Below, piece by piece: positions 1 to 8,648 of a stretch of 64,000 nucleotides of DNA. The notes under the pieces were generated by a model that was not told the origin of the DNA, made no database searches, and saw only the letters and a program-made list of their open reading frames with translations. Made by a program: the position numbers and the translations under genes. The stretch's first letter is position 1. Every line of letters starts with the position of its first letter. Source of the stretch: Pararhizobium polonicum (GTDB taxonomy: Bacteria > Pseudomonadota > Alphaproteobacteria > Rhizobiales > Rhizobiaceae); NCBI RefSeq assembly GCF_001687365.1, contig NZ_LGLV01000016.1, forward strand, positions 1-64,000, written 5' to 3'.

Positions 1-63
1 GGTCACGCCGATGTACAGCGTTCCTCGCTTGTGATTGGTGACGATGTAGACATAGCCCGCCAT
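1..63 (-). CDS. GIY-YIG family protein, N-terminal fragment cut by window edge
   Basis: Reading the minus strand from the ATG at 63 gives 21 residues, beginning MAGYVYIVTN and containing TLYIGVT, before the window ends. The Y-V-Y-I start followed by L-Y-I-G-V-T is the first strand pair of the GIY-YIG nuclease fold, as in the small UvrC-like/YhbQ proteins common in rhizobia. The catalytic Arg and Glu lie outside the window, so activity cannot be judged. The gene faces away from the rest of the window. Confidence 0.7.
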   Translation of the reverse strand, partial: MAGYVYIVTNHKRGTLYIGVT

Positions 64-84
64 AGCCGGATGATGCTTGGGAGT

Positions 85-113
85 GGATCCTCGGGTCAAG
101 CCCGAGGATGACG
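85..113. repeat. Intergenic palindromic repeat, copy A
   Basis: The core is ATCCTCGGG-TCAAG-CCCGAGGAT, a 9-bp perfect inverted repeat. A second copy lies in the opposite orientation at 191-218. Such GTCATCCTCGGG...CCCGAGGATCC elements recur between genes in rhizobial genomes (from memory, not checked). Confidence 0.75.
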
Positions 114-190
114 GGGAGGAGGAGTTCGCCGCGGAAACTCGTAGGTCCTGGATGCAAGGCGGTTGTTGCTTTCGATCCACCACGAAAGTC

Positions 191-218
191 GTCATCCTCG
201 GGCCTGACCCGAGGATCC
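191..218. repeat. Intergenic palindromic repeat, copy B (inverted relative to copy A)
   Basis: GTCATCCTCGGG-CCTGA-CCCGAGGATCC is the same element as at 85-113 with a different loop. The two copies flank about 75 bp of sequence with no recognisable gene. Confidence 0.75.
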
Positions 219-835
219 ATTCCCAAGCCACGGCTGGCTACATTCCTTCAGGCAAGATCGCCCCATCCACAGCTGTAAGCTGTGCCGTCAACCCTTCAAA
301 ATCCCGCCTCCCGGCTGACCGCCACACCAAAAAAAATCATCCCCGCAAATCCCCGCCGTTTCGTTCCATGCCATCATGACCTTGTTCCGCCGAGGATACA
401 CCGGATTGCGTTGCCGGCGAGGCGGAGCCGGTGCCCGGACGGTTTGGCGAAACGCGCGTCAGATCCCCGGGGCTGCGTGAAAGGCGGTTCTCCTCCGGTT
501 CGTGAAAGCGGGCCGGGCGTGCCGGGTAGCCACACCACGGGCGGTTCACCCCGCCGGACGGCTTTGCCGTCCAAGGGTCCAGGGCTAAACCCCGCCGCAT
601 TGAAAGGCTCGGCGGATAAGCGGCCGGGCTGGGGCATTGGAGGCTTTTTCCTTCACAAGAGGCAAAAGCGTAGAAGAACCTGAGAAGCGCGGCAAAAGAC
701 ACTGAAACGGGGCACAGCGTGTGTCACCTACTACTTTACTCTGAGGCATACGTTGTGCCCCGGCCACCTGCTCTTTGAAAACCCACGGCGAATTGTTCGC
801 GCGTGGCTACAGGACGTTGGGGGTGCGGCAAACGC
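219..835. other. Non-coding stretch, GC-rich, several hairpins, no gene recognised
   Basis: Several overlapping reading frames stay open here, but none has a ribosome binding site or a recognisable domain, as expected from high G+C. A perfect hairpin GGACGGC-TTT-GCCGTCC lies at 556-572, directly after GGCGG-TTCACC-CCGCC at 540-555. The part from about 400 to 650 looks more like a structured RNA or decayed element than coding DNA, but I cannot assign it to any family. Confidence 0.4.
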
Positions 836-841
836 CGAACT

Positions 842-992
842 GCTCCCTCCCCCTTGTGGGGAGGGTTGGGGAGGGGCAAGACTGCAAAACGGCAGGCGGG
901 AGTGACCACCGCGAACACAGGAGACAATTGCATATGCCGCAGATCACCCCACCCCGGAGCTTCGCTCCGACCCTCCCCCTCAAGGGGAGGGT
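842..992. repeat. RIME-like intergenic mosaic repeat
   Basis: One arm (842-876) is rich in CTCCCTCCCCCTTG...GGGGAGGG. The opposing arm (943-992) reads CACCCCACCCCGGAGC-TTCG-CTCCGACC followed by CTCCCCCTCAAGGGGAGGG. The second arm is nearly identical to one at 24301-24350 between recN and ligA, so this is a dispersed repeat. The link to rhizobial intergenic mosaic elements is by resemblance only. Confidence 0.7.
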
Positions 993-1002
993 ATGAAGCC
1001 CC

Positions 1003-2190
1003 CTACGCCCCCTTGGAAAACAGCGAGGCAAAGGTGCGCCTCGGTGCGGACATACCCTTCATGCTCTTGACGATGACCATCTGGCTGATCTCGCCGCGCT
1101 TGAAGGCCTTCAGGAAGCGGGGATATTCCTCGAAGGCGACGCAGCCGTGGCTGTCGCCGCGATTGCGCAGCAGGTAGCTGTGGGCCAGAAGGCCGTCGCG
1201 GCCATGCGGCGCGACACCGTCGATCGGCGTCAGGCGCACGGCCTCGACGCCATGGAACAGCGATTCGCGCATCGTCACCTTGTAGGTGCCGGGCGGGGTC
1301 GGGCCCTTCATCTTGACGTGAACATAGTCGGGATTGTCGCGCATCTTGCCGATGCCGGAATGCGCTTCCAGCTTCTCGCCGTTCGGCATGTAGACCACGC
1401 CCGCCGAGATATCGTAATAGGCGACACCCTTCTGGCCGCGGAAGGCCGGGCGCACCTCGTTGCCGTCGTCCATGGGGAAATCGGGCTTGGCATAGGCCAG
1501 TTCCTTCACCGCCGGCTTCCTGTTTGCCCGGTCAGGCAATGTCTTGTCGGCCAGTGCCTTGTCCGCCGGCGCCCTGTCCGCGCTGTCGGCGAAGCTTTTC
1601 GGCTTTGCCAGCGGCAGCGGCCCGAGATCCGGCAGCATGCCGCCCAGCGACGATGCCGGCTGCGGCATAACAAGACTAAACGGCTTGGGCAGGCCCTGAT
1701 CCTTGAGCGAGGCGGTCTCGACCATCGCATTGGCCACGACCGGCGTCGAACCGGTAATGACGCCGTCGCCTCTGGCTGCCGCGGCTTTCGCCAGCGCCAC
1801 AACCTGTGTCTTCTCGGCAAAATCCACCGCCGGCTTGACCATGGCGGTGGCAGCAAGGCTCCTTGGCGGCACAGCGCTGGCGACGAGGTTCATGCGCGGC
1901 AGGACGGTGAGCCGGGAAAACTTGGTCAATCGCACCACGCGCTGCTGCTGCGGCGCGGCGCGCACGATGGCGTTCAGCCCCAGCGAGGCCTCCAGCCGTG
2001 CCGGTTTGCCAGATGGCAGCGAGGGGGCCATGGTCTGCATCGCCGCGAAGGTTGCCACCATCCAGACGGAGGCGGCAATGCCGATGCCGACAATGGCGCC
2101 GCCCGACAGAAACCGCGACGGTGTCTTCGGACGGGCCCCTGCTCTGCCGGAAGACGCGACGTGATTTAACTTTTCAACCGCAAACGCCAT
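1003..2190 (-). CDS. tlde1-domain (DUF2778) protein, membrane-anchored
   Basis: The protein has 395 residues. A short basic N-terminus is followed by one membrane segment (about residues 28-48), then a long low-complexity Ala/Pro/Lys region, including ADKALADKTLPDR, and a C-terminal domain of about 130 residues. That domain carries GVAYYDIS, PPGTYKV, and HGR...AHSYLLRNRG followed by DSHGCVAF. These His and Cys positions match the DUF2778/tlde1 family, whose studied members are Salmonella T6SS effectors with L,D-transpeptidase/carboxypeptidase activity. An anchored chromosomal copy without T6SS neighbours more likely modifies the cell's own peptidoglycan (inference). The ATG at 2190 was chosen because it places the membrane segment near the N-terminus; the frame stays open to 2409 and no start has a clear ribosome binding site. 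Confidence 0.75.
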   Translation of the reverse strand: MAFAVEKLNHVASSGRAGARPKTPSRFLSGGAIVGIGIAASVWMVATFAAMQTMAPSLPSGKPARLEASLGLNAIVRAAPQQQRVVRLTKFSRLTVLPRMNLVASAVPPRSLAATAMVKPAVDFAEKTQVVALAKAAAARGDGVITGSTPVVANAMVETASLKDQGLPKPFSLVMPQPASSLGGMLPDLGPLPLAKPKSFADSADRAPADKALADKTLPDRANRKPAVKELAYAKPDFPMDDGNEVRPAFRGQKGVAYYDISAGVVYMPNGEKLEAHSGIGKMRDNPDYVHVKMKGPTPPGTYKVTMRESLFHGVEAVRLTPIDGVAPHGRDGLLAHSYLLRNRGDSHGCVAFEEYPRFLKAFKRGEISQMVIVKSMKGMSAPRRTFASLFSKGA

Positions 2191-2941
2191 GATACTCGAT
2201 ACCCGAAACGCATTACCCAATCGGAGGGCAACAAGACGCATTGCCGCCGAAGCCGGTCCAAAGCCCACGATGCGCCGAACTGCGCGCTTGCCGGGGCCTG
2301 CCGGTCGATCCAAAGAATGACAAAGTATGGTAACCAATTCCTTTACGCGGGCTCCCAGAATATCGCGGAGCGGGGTGGGCATAGGAGGAGCGGCATTTGC
2401 CGCAGGCAAAAAGGCAAGGAAGGTCGCCCTTCCGCGTGAGACATCATGGTCTGTCGAGCCACCGGAACACGGGCGCAGCGGCGCTCGCGTTCAGCATGAG
2501 GATCGAAACTCTGCATTTGCGTCCCGTCTCAGAACTTTAATTTTTGGCGAGAATAAGGAGACGCTCACATGAGCCGGATTTTTCCGGGCGTGCCCGCCAC
2601 GCGATGATCCCGCCGCCGGAGCGGATATCTCCCGTCAAAATCCGCCGGGCGGCCACCGCTGCGTGCGCCCTGCCCGGCATTCCGGCAAGGCCCTTCCCCC
2701 GCCTGAACGGGGCGGACCGGTAGCCGTGCGGACATGATTCCGATGGCGCATTTTCGGCCTGCCACGCCCCTTCATCAGGAATCCGGCAAATACCCGTGGA
2801 AATTGTGAAGAGGCGAGTGGTTGGTTAAAATTGCAGCGAATTTCGGCTGAAAAAATTAAATCGCCGACACTACCAATTTGAGCTTATCCGCATGAACGGA
2901 CCGGAAATTTTTTTACGCCCACTCGGCAGGAATTCGTGCCC
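2191..2941. other. Intergenic region, no convincing gene
   Basis: This is about 750 bp between the divergent tlde1 and GGDEF genes. An open frame at 2327-2572 encodes no recognisable protein. A good ribosome binding site (AAGGAG, 2556-2561) precedes an ATG at 2571, but that frame ends after 12 codons. A TTGTGA-N16-TTAAAA pair around 2802-2830 could serve as a promoter for the GGDEF gene. Nothing else was recognised. Confidence 0.4.
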
Positions 2942-4201
2942 ATGAGCTTTCTTTCCGCCATCGCAGTCATTGCCCTTGTGGTGATGTTTCCCACGCTGCT
3001 GTCGCTGCGCAAGACCGGCGTGCCGGGCGTCGTCAGTTTCTGTGCGGCCTGCGTTCTGGCAGCGCTTGCGGCCTCGGTCAATCTGACCGCCAGTGTCGCG
3101 CCGGTCTGGTTCATCGCGGCGGCCGGGACAACGCTGACAGCCGCCGCCTGTCTGCTCATCCTGCGAGGCTTCCGGGAGTTTCTCGGCAAGCAGCCGCCCC
3201 GCGCCGTGCCGGTGGCCCTCACCCTTGCCGGCCTCGTCATGCTGCTGCTGTTCTTCAGCCATGCGGCCGACAGCGTTTCGGCACGGGCATCGGTCGGCGC
3301 CGGATTGTCGAGCCTGATCTGCCTCCTCATCGGCGTCAACATCATCCGCCACTGGCCGAAGGAACGGGCGATTGCGCCCTACATGCTGTTCTGCTGCCTC
3401 GTCGCCTTCACGGTCACCGTCCTTCAGGCCCTGCGGGTCGCAACCGTGGCCGCAGGTTTCGACACGTTCGATACCGCCGTCGAGCCGCATCTGTGGACGA
3501 CGGCGCTGCTGGCCGCCCGGCAATTGATCATGCCGCTGTTTTTCCTCGGCATTATCCTGATGCTGCAGGGCTGGATGATTGCCAGCCTGCGCCACATGAT
3601 CGCCCATGACGACCTGACCGGCGCCCTGTCGCGCCGCGCCTTCATGGCCGAGTTCGAGCGGACGTTTCTGGCCGCCAGCGCATCGGGCCGCCAGACGGCA
3701 TTCATGCTGCTCGATCTGGACAGGTTCAAGCAGATCAACGATCTCTATGGCCACGCCGGCGGCGATGCGGCACTGGCGCACTTCACCGGGACGGTGCGCG
3801 ACGCATTGGCCGGGCGCGGCAGCCTCGGCCGCCTGGGCGGAGAGGAATTCGGCATCGCCATCGGCGGTATCGGCAGGCTGGAGGCGGCAGCGATCGCCGA
3901 AACGATCTGCACGGCCGTCAGAACAACGCCGACCAGCGCCCAAGGCACCAGCATCGCACTGACCGTCAGCATCGGCATCGCCATGGCCGATCCCGGCGGT
4001 TCGCTTGCCGAGGTCATGGTGCAGGCCGATGTGGCCCTTTACGAGGCCAAGGCGATGGGGCGCGACAGGTCGAGCATCGCCGGCAGCCTGCATGCGGCGT
4101 CCGCTGCCAGCGCCCGGGCGCTGGCCGGTGCAGCGGCCCAGATGCGGGCGGCCGCAGCCGTGACCCCCGACCCCAGGCAGCCCCGGTCGAATACGGGCTG
4201 A
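2942..4201 (+). CDS. Membrane-bound diguanylate cyclase (GGDEF)
   Basis: The protein has 419 residues. The first 210 or so form six or seven hydrophobic segments resembling the sensor part of other membrane cyclases. A GGDEF domain follows, starting at DDLTGALSRRAF, with LLDLDRFKQIND and the active-site signature RLGGEEFG near residue 299. GGEEF is a catalytically competent variant, so synthesis of cyclic di-GMP is predicted. The RxxD inhibitory site usually found just upstream is absent, so product inhibition through that site is not expected. The Ala-rich C-terminal tail is not conserved in type. An in-frame GTG at 2936 sits 5 nt after AGG and could be the start instead of ATG 2942. Confidence 0.9.
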   Translation: MSFLSAIAVIALVVMFPTLLSLRKTGVPGVVSFCAACVLAALAASVNLTASVAPVWFIAAAGTTLTAAACLLILRGFREFLGKQPPRAVPVALTLAGLVMLLLFFSHAADSVSARASVGAGLSSLICLLIGVNIIRHWPKERAIAPYMLFCCLVAFTVTVLQALRVATVAAGFDTFDTAVEPHLWTTALLAARQLIMPLFFLGIILMLQGWMIASLRHMIAHDDLTGALSRRAFMAEFERTFLAASASGRQTAFMLLDLDRFKQINDLYGHAGGDAALAHFTGTVRDALAGRGSLGRLGGEEFGIAIGGIGRLEAAAIAETICTAVRTTPTSAQGTSIALTVSIGIAMADPGGSLAEVMVQADVALYEAKAMGRDRSSIAGSLHAASAASARALAGAAAQMRAAAAVTPDPRQPRSNTG

Positions 4202-4298
4202 TGTCCCGGCCCGCCCTGGTTGTTTCACCCTGACTTCAAGGCTTGCTTTGCCGGCCGGTCATCCTATGTGACATGGCATCGCATCCGGAGAACCAAAA

Positions 4299-4796
4299 AT
4301 GCCGCTTTCCACCCGCCTCATTGCCGCCTGCGCGCTTCTTGCGACCAGCTTTGCCTCCCTTCCCGCGCAAGCCGATACGGTCGGCGAAGTCGGCGTCGAC
4401 TGGCTCGGCAACGACATCACCATCGATGCGGTGACCGACCCCAAGGTCGCGGGTGTCACCTGCCATGTCACCTATTTCGACCGCAGCGTCATCGACCGCC
4501 TGAAAAACGGCAACTGGTTCGAGGATCCGTCCAACAATTCGATCTCCTGCCGCCAGACGGGACCGGTGACGATCGGTGATATCGGCCTCAGCCAGAAGGG
4601 CGAGGAAGTGTTCCGCGAAGGGCTGTCGCTGATCTGGAAGAAACTGATCGTCACGCGCATCTACGACAAGAAGAACAACACGCTGATCTATCTTGCCCAT
4701 TCGCGCGAACTGACCGACGGTTCCGCCAAGATGTCGATCTCGACCATTCCGCTGTTCGAACAGCCGGTCACCTGGACCAACGGCGCGCCGAAATAA
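4299..4796 (+). CDS. creA: CreA family protein
   Basis: This 165-residue protein has a clear Sec signal peptide (hydrophobic residues 6-19, cleavage near AQA-DT). The mature part has the CreA features VGEVGVDWLGNDI, GVTCHVTYFDRS, SISCRQTGP and SLIWKKLIVTRIYD. Two cysteines, in VTCH and ISCR, are likely disulfide partners in the periplasm. CreA is widespread in Proteobacteria but its biochemical role is not established. A GGAG lies 8 nt before the ATG. It converges with pncA, leaving only 24 bp between the stop codons. Confidence 0.9.
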   Translation: MPLSTRLIAACALLATSFASLPAQADTVGEVGVDWLGNDITIDAVTDPKVAGVTCHVTYFDRSVIDRLKNGNWFEDPSNNSISCRQTGPVTIGDIGLSQKGEEVFREGLSLIWKKLIVTRIYDKKNNTLIYLAHSRELTDGSAKMSISTIPLFEQPVTWTNGAPK

Positions 4797-4820
4797 CCGG
4801 CAGCCTGACCAGCGCAGCGA

Positions 4821-5450
4821 TCAATTTGCGCCGGTCACATCGGCCGATGTCACGATGCGCACACCGGCTGCCGACATTTCAGCAATCGCCGCTTCCACCC
4901 CGGCGGGATCGATGCCGCGGCTGGCATCGGCAATGAACCGGACGGTGACGCCGGGCATCATTGCTTTCGCGTCGAGCGCCGAGGCCTTGACGCAATAATC
5001 GGTGGCAAGGCCGCAGACATCGAGAACATCGACGCGCCGCTCGAGCAGATAATCCGACAGTCCCGTCAACGCGGCCTGGTCATTGTCGCGAAAGGCCGAA
5101 TAGCTGTCGACCGCGCGGTTTTCGCCCTTGCGCTGCACATACCCGATGGCGGCGACATCGAGACCGGGATGAAAATCGGCGTCGCGCGTTCCCTGGACGC
5201 AATGATCCGGCCACAGCATCTGCGCCTTGCCGCCCAGCGTTCCCATCTCAAAGGGGTGGCTGCCCGGATGCTGCGAGGCGAAACTGCCATGGTCGGCCGG
5301 ATGCCAGTCCTGCGAGGCAACGACCAGATCATAGCCCCCCTCCGCGATCAGACGGTTGGCGACCGGCACGACATCCTCGCCGTTGGGTACGGCCAGATTT
5401 CCACCGGAGCAGAAACCGTTCTGGATATCGACGAGCAAAAGGCATTTCAC
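4821..5450 (-). CDS. pncA: Nicotinamidase
   Basis: The 209-residue enzyme is predicted to hydrolyse nicotinamide to nicotinate and ammonia for NAD salvage (cytoplasmic, isochorismatase-like fold). The catalytic triad is visible as Asp8 (LLLVDIQNGF), Lys108 (VQRKGENR) and Cys153 (ATDYCVKAS). Metal ligands are Asp48 and His50 in SQDWHPADH and His83 in WPDHCVQGT. The usual PncA length is about 200-213. I chose GTG at 5450 because GGAG lies 7 nt upstream. The TTG at 5456, which would add two residues, directly abuts that site and is unlikely. Confidence 0.95.
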   Translation of the reverse strand: MKCLLLVDIQNGFCSGGNLAVPNGEDVVPVANRLIAEGGYDLVVASQDWHPADHGSFASQHPGSHPFEMGTLGGKAQMLWPDHCVQGTRDADFHPGLDVAAIGYVQRKGENRAVDSYSAFRDNDQAALTGLSDYLLERRVDVLDVCGLATDYCVKASALDAKAMMPGVTVRFIADASRGIDPAGVEAAIAEMSAAGVRIVTSADVTGAN

Positions 5451-5582
5451 GAGCAATCTCCATCGTTCCGGCAGCGGACACGTTCAATGTCCACGGGACA
5501 TCCGCCATGCAGATGCAGACTAGACGCAAGCAAGGCCTGGGCCAAGTTGCGCAGTCCGCAATCTGCGGCGCGCCAATGCCAA

Positions 5583-5622
5583 AAACGCGGGCAGACCGCC
5601 AAGCCGAGGCCAGGCGGTCTGC
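5583..5622 (-). terminator. Rho-independent terminator after cheW
   Basis: On the minus strand GCAGACCGCC pairs perfectly with GGCGGTCTGC (10 bp, loop of 12), followed five bases later by TTTTT. It lies 30 bp downstream of the cheW stop and closes the receptor-cheW operon. Confidence 0.75.
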
Positions 5623-5651
5623 TCACGTTTTGGCAGGCAACAATGGGCTGC

Positions 5652-6116
5652 TTAGGCGGCCTGCGCCAGCTCGTCGGCGATGACGGTATCGAGATTGAGG
5701 AAGCAGACCATGGTCTTTTCCAGGGCAACGATGCCGCGGCAGAAGGCACGCTGTGCCTCCGGAATGATCTCCGGGGCCGGCTGCAGGTCCTCGCTCTTGA
5801 TCGTCATCATGTCGGAGACCTGTTCGACCAGCAGGCCGACCAGCTTGCCGGCGATGTCGGTGACGATGATCGCCGAACGCTCGGACGGCTCGGTCATCTT
5901 CATGCCGAGGCGGCAGGCCATATCGATGACGGGGATCACGGCGCCACGCAGGTTGATCAGGCCGAGAACATAAGGCGGCGTATGCGGCATCGGCGTCACC
6001 GGCGCCCAGCCACGGATTTCGCGGATCGCCATGATGTCGATGCAGAATTCCTGGTCACCCAGATGAAACGAAACGATTTCCAGATAGGCGCCGGACTGCT
6101 TGATTGCGTTGGACAT
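5652..6116 (-). CDS. cheW: Chemotaxis coupling protein CheW
   Basis: This 154-residue single CheW-like domain protein has YLEIVSFHLGDQEFCIDIMA at the start, then IREIRGW, VLGLINLRGAVIPVIDM and GLLVEQVSDMMTI. These are the conserved CheW strands that dock to the receptor tip and to CheA. It starts two bases after the stop of the upstream receptor gene, so the two are translationally coupled and the pair probably forms a dedicated receptor-adaptor unit. No cheA is in the window, so signalling must use a kinase encoded elsewhere. Confidence 0.95.
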   Translation of the reverse strand: MSNAIKQSGAYLEIVSFHLGDQEFCIDIMAIREIRGWAPVTPMPHTPPYVLGLINLRGAVIPVIDMACRLGMKMTEPSERSAIIVTDIAGKLVGLLVEQVSDMMTIKSEDLQPAPEIIPEAQRAFCRGIVALEKTMVCFLNLDTVIADELAQAA

Positions 6117-6118
6117 GA

Positions 6119-8095
6119 TCAGAATTCTTCCCAGTTTTCGGCGGAACCCGATGCCTTGGGCACGGACGACGCGGGGCTGCTAAAGGCGCCCGCCAGTTTG
6201 CCCATCAGGGCCTTGGCGGGGGATGGTGCGGGGCGCGCGCCGGCCGATGTGGCGACGCGAACCGGTTGACGGATTGGACGGGCGGACGGGCCGTTCAGCT
6301 GGAACTGGCCAATCAGGGCGGTCAGCCCCTCGGCATCCTGCGCCAGCGTATGGCTGGCTGCATTGGTTTGCTCGACCATGGCCGCATTTTGCTGGGTCAT
6401 CTGGTCGAGTTTCCCGATCGCGGTGTTGATTTCCTGGAGACCGGTCGACTGCTCGCGGGCGGCATTGACGATCGAGGTCATGTGCTCGTTGATGCGCACG
6501 ACATCCGTGCCGATACGCCCAAGTGCTTCGCCGGTCGCCTGGACCAGCCGAACACCGGTTCCGACCTCGCTGCTGGAGCGGCCGACCAGAACCTTGATGT
6601 CCTTGGCGGCGCCGGCGGCCCGCTGGGCGAGTTCCCGGACTTCCTGCGCAACGACGGCAAACCCCTTGCCGGCTTCGCCGGCACGGGCTGCCTCGACGCC
6701 GGCATTGAGTGCAAGCAGATTGGTCTGGAAGGCGATTTCGTCGATCACGTTGATGATCTTGCCGATTTCGGAGGATGCATTTTCGATCCGGGCCATCGCT
6801 TCGACAGCTTCGCGAACAATGCGGCCTGATTCTTCGGCGTTATTGCGTGTTTCGCCGACCATCTGGCTGGCCTCTTCCGCACGCTGCGTCGCAGTGCGCA
6901 CGGTGGCGGTGATCTGGTCGAGCGCTGCGGATGTCTCCTCCAGCGAGGCAGCCTGCTGTTCCGTCCGCTTGGCAAGATCGTCGGCTGCGCCCCGCATCTG
7001 CTGGCTGTTGGAGTGGATCGAGCTGCCGTTTTCCTGCACATTGGAAAGGACGCCCTGGAGCTTTTCGACGGTGTGGTTGAAGTCCTGTCGCAGCGATTCG
7101 AGATCGTCGCGGAAAGGCAGATCGATCGTCGCAGTCAGGTTGCCGTCGGATAGCCGGTTCAATCCCTGCCCGAGCGCACTGACGGCGATCTGCACCTGAC
7201 GGGATTCTTCGGCGCGTGCAGCCTCGCGTGCCCCGCGCTCCGCCTCGTTTTCGCTGCGGCTTGCAGCGGCCGACAGCTCGAGGCTCTGCTTTTCAATGGC
7301 GGCCATGCGGAACGTCTCGACCGCGCGGGCCATTTCGCCCAATTCGTCGCCGCGGGCAACTGCGCCCACGGCCGTCTCGTTGTCTCCCTTGAGAATACGC
7401 TGCATGCTGTCGCGCACGGAAAAAATGCCGCGACGAAGGACATTGCCGTGGAAATAGAGCAGGCCAAGCAGCGATGACATGGCGGCAAAGCCAAGCACGA
7501 TCTGCAGAAAAACGGATTGCGCCGAAACGTCGGTCGCTTCGCCGACACGTGCAGACAGCAGCGCACCGGCTTCATCCGTCAATTTCGTCAGGGATATGCT
7601 CATCCGCTCGCCGGCGCCGTCGATCGCATCGTCCACGGCATCGAAGGCCCTGGCGTCTGCCCCTTCTTCGACCATTTTGGGCAAATCGACCTGGATTGCC
7701 TTCGTCAATTCTGCAAGATCGGCTTCGAATGTCATCATGGTCTCGGGCTTGGCGACAGATGCCGCCAGGGCCACGGCATCGGCCTTGCCCCGATTGAGAG
7801 TCGCAATCGAATCGGAAATGAGTTTCACGCGTTCCGGCGAGACCTTGCGCTCCTGCCGATCCACGATGATATCCATTGCCGCAAGCACAAGCTCGACATT
7901 GGTAAGGCGCAGCATGCTGGCGTTCTTGATTGCATCCTGTGCGAACAACGCCTTTTGGAGAGCCGTGCTGACATGGGAATTTTGATACCAGCCGACGGTA
8001 AGCATCGAGCCGAAGCCGACGAATGCCGCAAGACCCAGAGTTCCGAGCCGCTGGCTGACCGATAATCTGCGTTCCAACCTTGTAGAAGACGTCAT
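6119..8095 (-). CDS. Methyl-accepting chemotaxis protein
   Basis: This receptor has 658 residues. A first membrane helix lies at about residues 18-38, then a mostly helical periplasmic region of about 150 residues (four-helix-bundle type), a second membrane helix near 200-220, a HAMP domain and a long cytoplasmic coiled coil. The signalling tip carries EIAFQTNLLALNAGVEAARA. The C-terminus ends NWEEF, the CheR/CheB-docking pentapeptide equivalent to E. coli NWETF, so it can act as a high-abundance-type receptor. The ligand cannot be inferred. The ATG at 8095 begins MTSSTRLERR; a longer in-frame start at 8125 is possible. Upstream at 8250-8264 is a CtrA-like TTAA-N7-CTAA. Confidence 0.95.
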   Translation of the reverse strand: MTSSTRLERRLSVSQRLGTLGLAAFVGFGSMLTVGWYQNSHVSTALQKALFAQDAIKNASMLRLTNVELVLAAMDIIVDRQERKVSPERVKLISDSIATLNRGKADAVALAASVAKPETMMTFEADLAELTKAIQVDLPKMVEEGADARAFDAVDDAIDGAGERMSISLTKLTDEAGALLSARVGEATDVSAQSVFLQIVLGFAAMSSLLGLLYFHGNVLRRGIFSVRDSMQRILKGDNETAVGAVARGDELGEMARAVETFRMAAIEKQSLELSAAASRSENEAERGAREAARAEESRQVQIAVSALGQGLNRLSDGNLTATIDLPFRDDLESLRQDFNHTVEKLQGVLSNVQENGSSIHSNSQQMRGAADDLAKRTEQQAASLEETSAALDQITATVRTATQRAEEASQMVGETRNNAEESGRIVREAVEAMARIENASSEIGKIINVIDEIAFQTNLLALNAGVEAARAGEAGKGFAVVAQEVRELAQRAAGAAKDIKVLVGRSSSEVGTGVRLVQATGEALGRIGTDVVRINEHMTSIVNAAREQSTGLQEINTAIGKLDQMTQQNAAMVEQTNAASHTLAQDAEGLTALIGQFQLNGPSARPIRQPVRVATSAGARPAPSPAKALMGKLAGAFSSPASSVPKASGSAENWEEF

Positions 8096-8373
8096 GCGAC
8101 ATGATCCAGTTCTTGAATGCGGCAACGGTTCGCGCGCATATTGCGGGAAACAATGAGATGCGGGAGACCGGACTGGATCGAAACCGGCGACGTCATGTCA
8201 GTAAGGAGATTCGGACTCCTTCACCCATCCGGAACATGGCAAACACAAATTAAACATTTGCTAAAATGATCGTCGAATTCTAACGAATCCGGTACATCCG
8301 GATGTCCTCGGCGCGGACGCGCTCAAGCAAAACGCAGCTTTTAATATCGAATTCCACGGGGTATCATTGGCCC

Positions 8374-8532
8374 ATGCAGGACAACAACGGAAAGCCCCCG
8401 CGAACACTGACGATTACGGCCCTCGCCGGGGCCGGCGTATTGCTGTCCGCCGTCGCCTTTCTCGGCTGGATCGTCCAGGGCCCGGACATGTTCCTGACCA
8501 TGGCCGAAAACGGCCTCTCCTGGTGCTTCTGA
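8374..8532 (+). CDS. Small single-span membrane protein (52 aa)
   Basis: The product is MQDNNGKPPRTL, then one strongly hydrophobic helix (about residues 14-32), then a short tail ending GLSWCF. It lies 116 bp upstream of the Sco1 gene on the same strand. Codon use is typical of the region and the topology (N-in, one helix, Trp-Cys-Phe end) looks deliberate, so I consider it likely real. I do not recognise a family. A role in cytochrome oxidase assembly is suggested only by its neighbour. The ribosome binding site is weak, so the start is uncertain; upstream codons in frame to 8302 are less convincing. Confidence 0.55.
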   Translation: MQDNNGKPPRTLTITALAGAGVLLSAVAFLGWIVQGPDMFLTMAENGLSWCF

Positions 8533-8648
8533 CAAGGCGCCCGTTCCCGCCCTGCCACATTTTGACGCTGGCCACGCGAACGTTTGCAACGCCTGGACCA
8601 AACCGCTATCTGAACAGCGACATTGGCGCAATTTGACCGGACCGCATC

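Noticed and set aside
2327..2572. 81-codon plus-strand ORF in the region between the tlde1 and GGDEF genes
   Set aside because: No ribosome binding site and no recognisable domain; composition looks like chance in GC-rich DNA.
2571..2609. 12-codon ORF after a good AAGGAG ribosome binding site
   Set aside because: Too short to judge, no downstream gene at leader-peptide distance, and no attenuator-like hairpin next to it.
8250..8264. CtrA-like TTAA-N7-CTAA upstream of the chemoreceptor
   Set aside because: One half-site is off consensus and the region is A+T-rich, so chance is likely; not listed as a feature.
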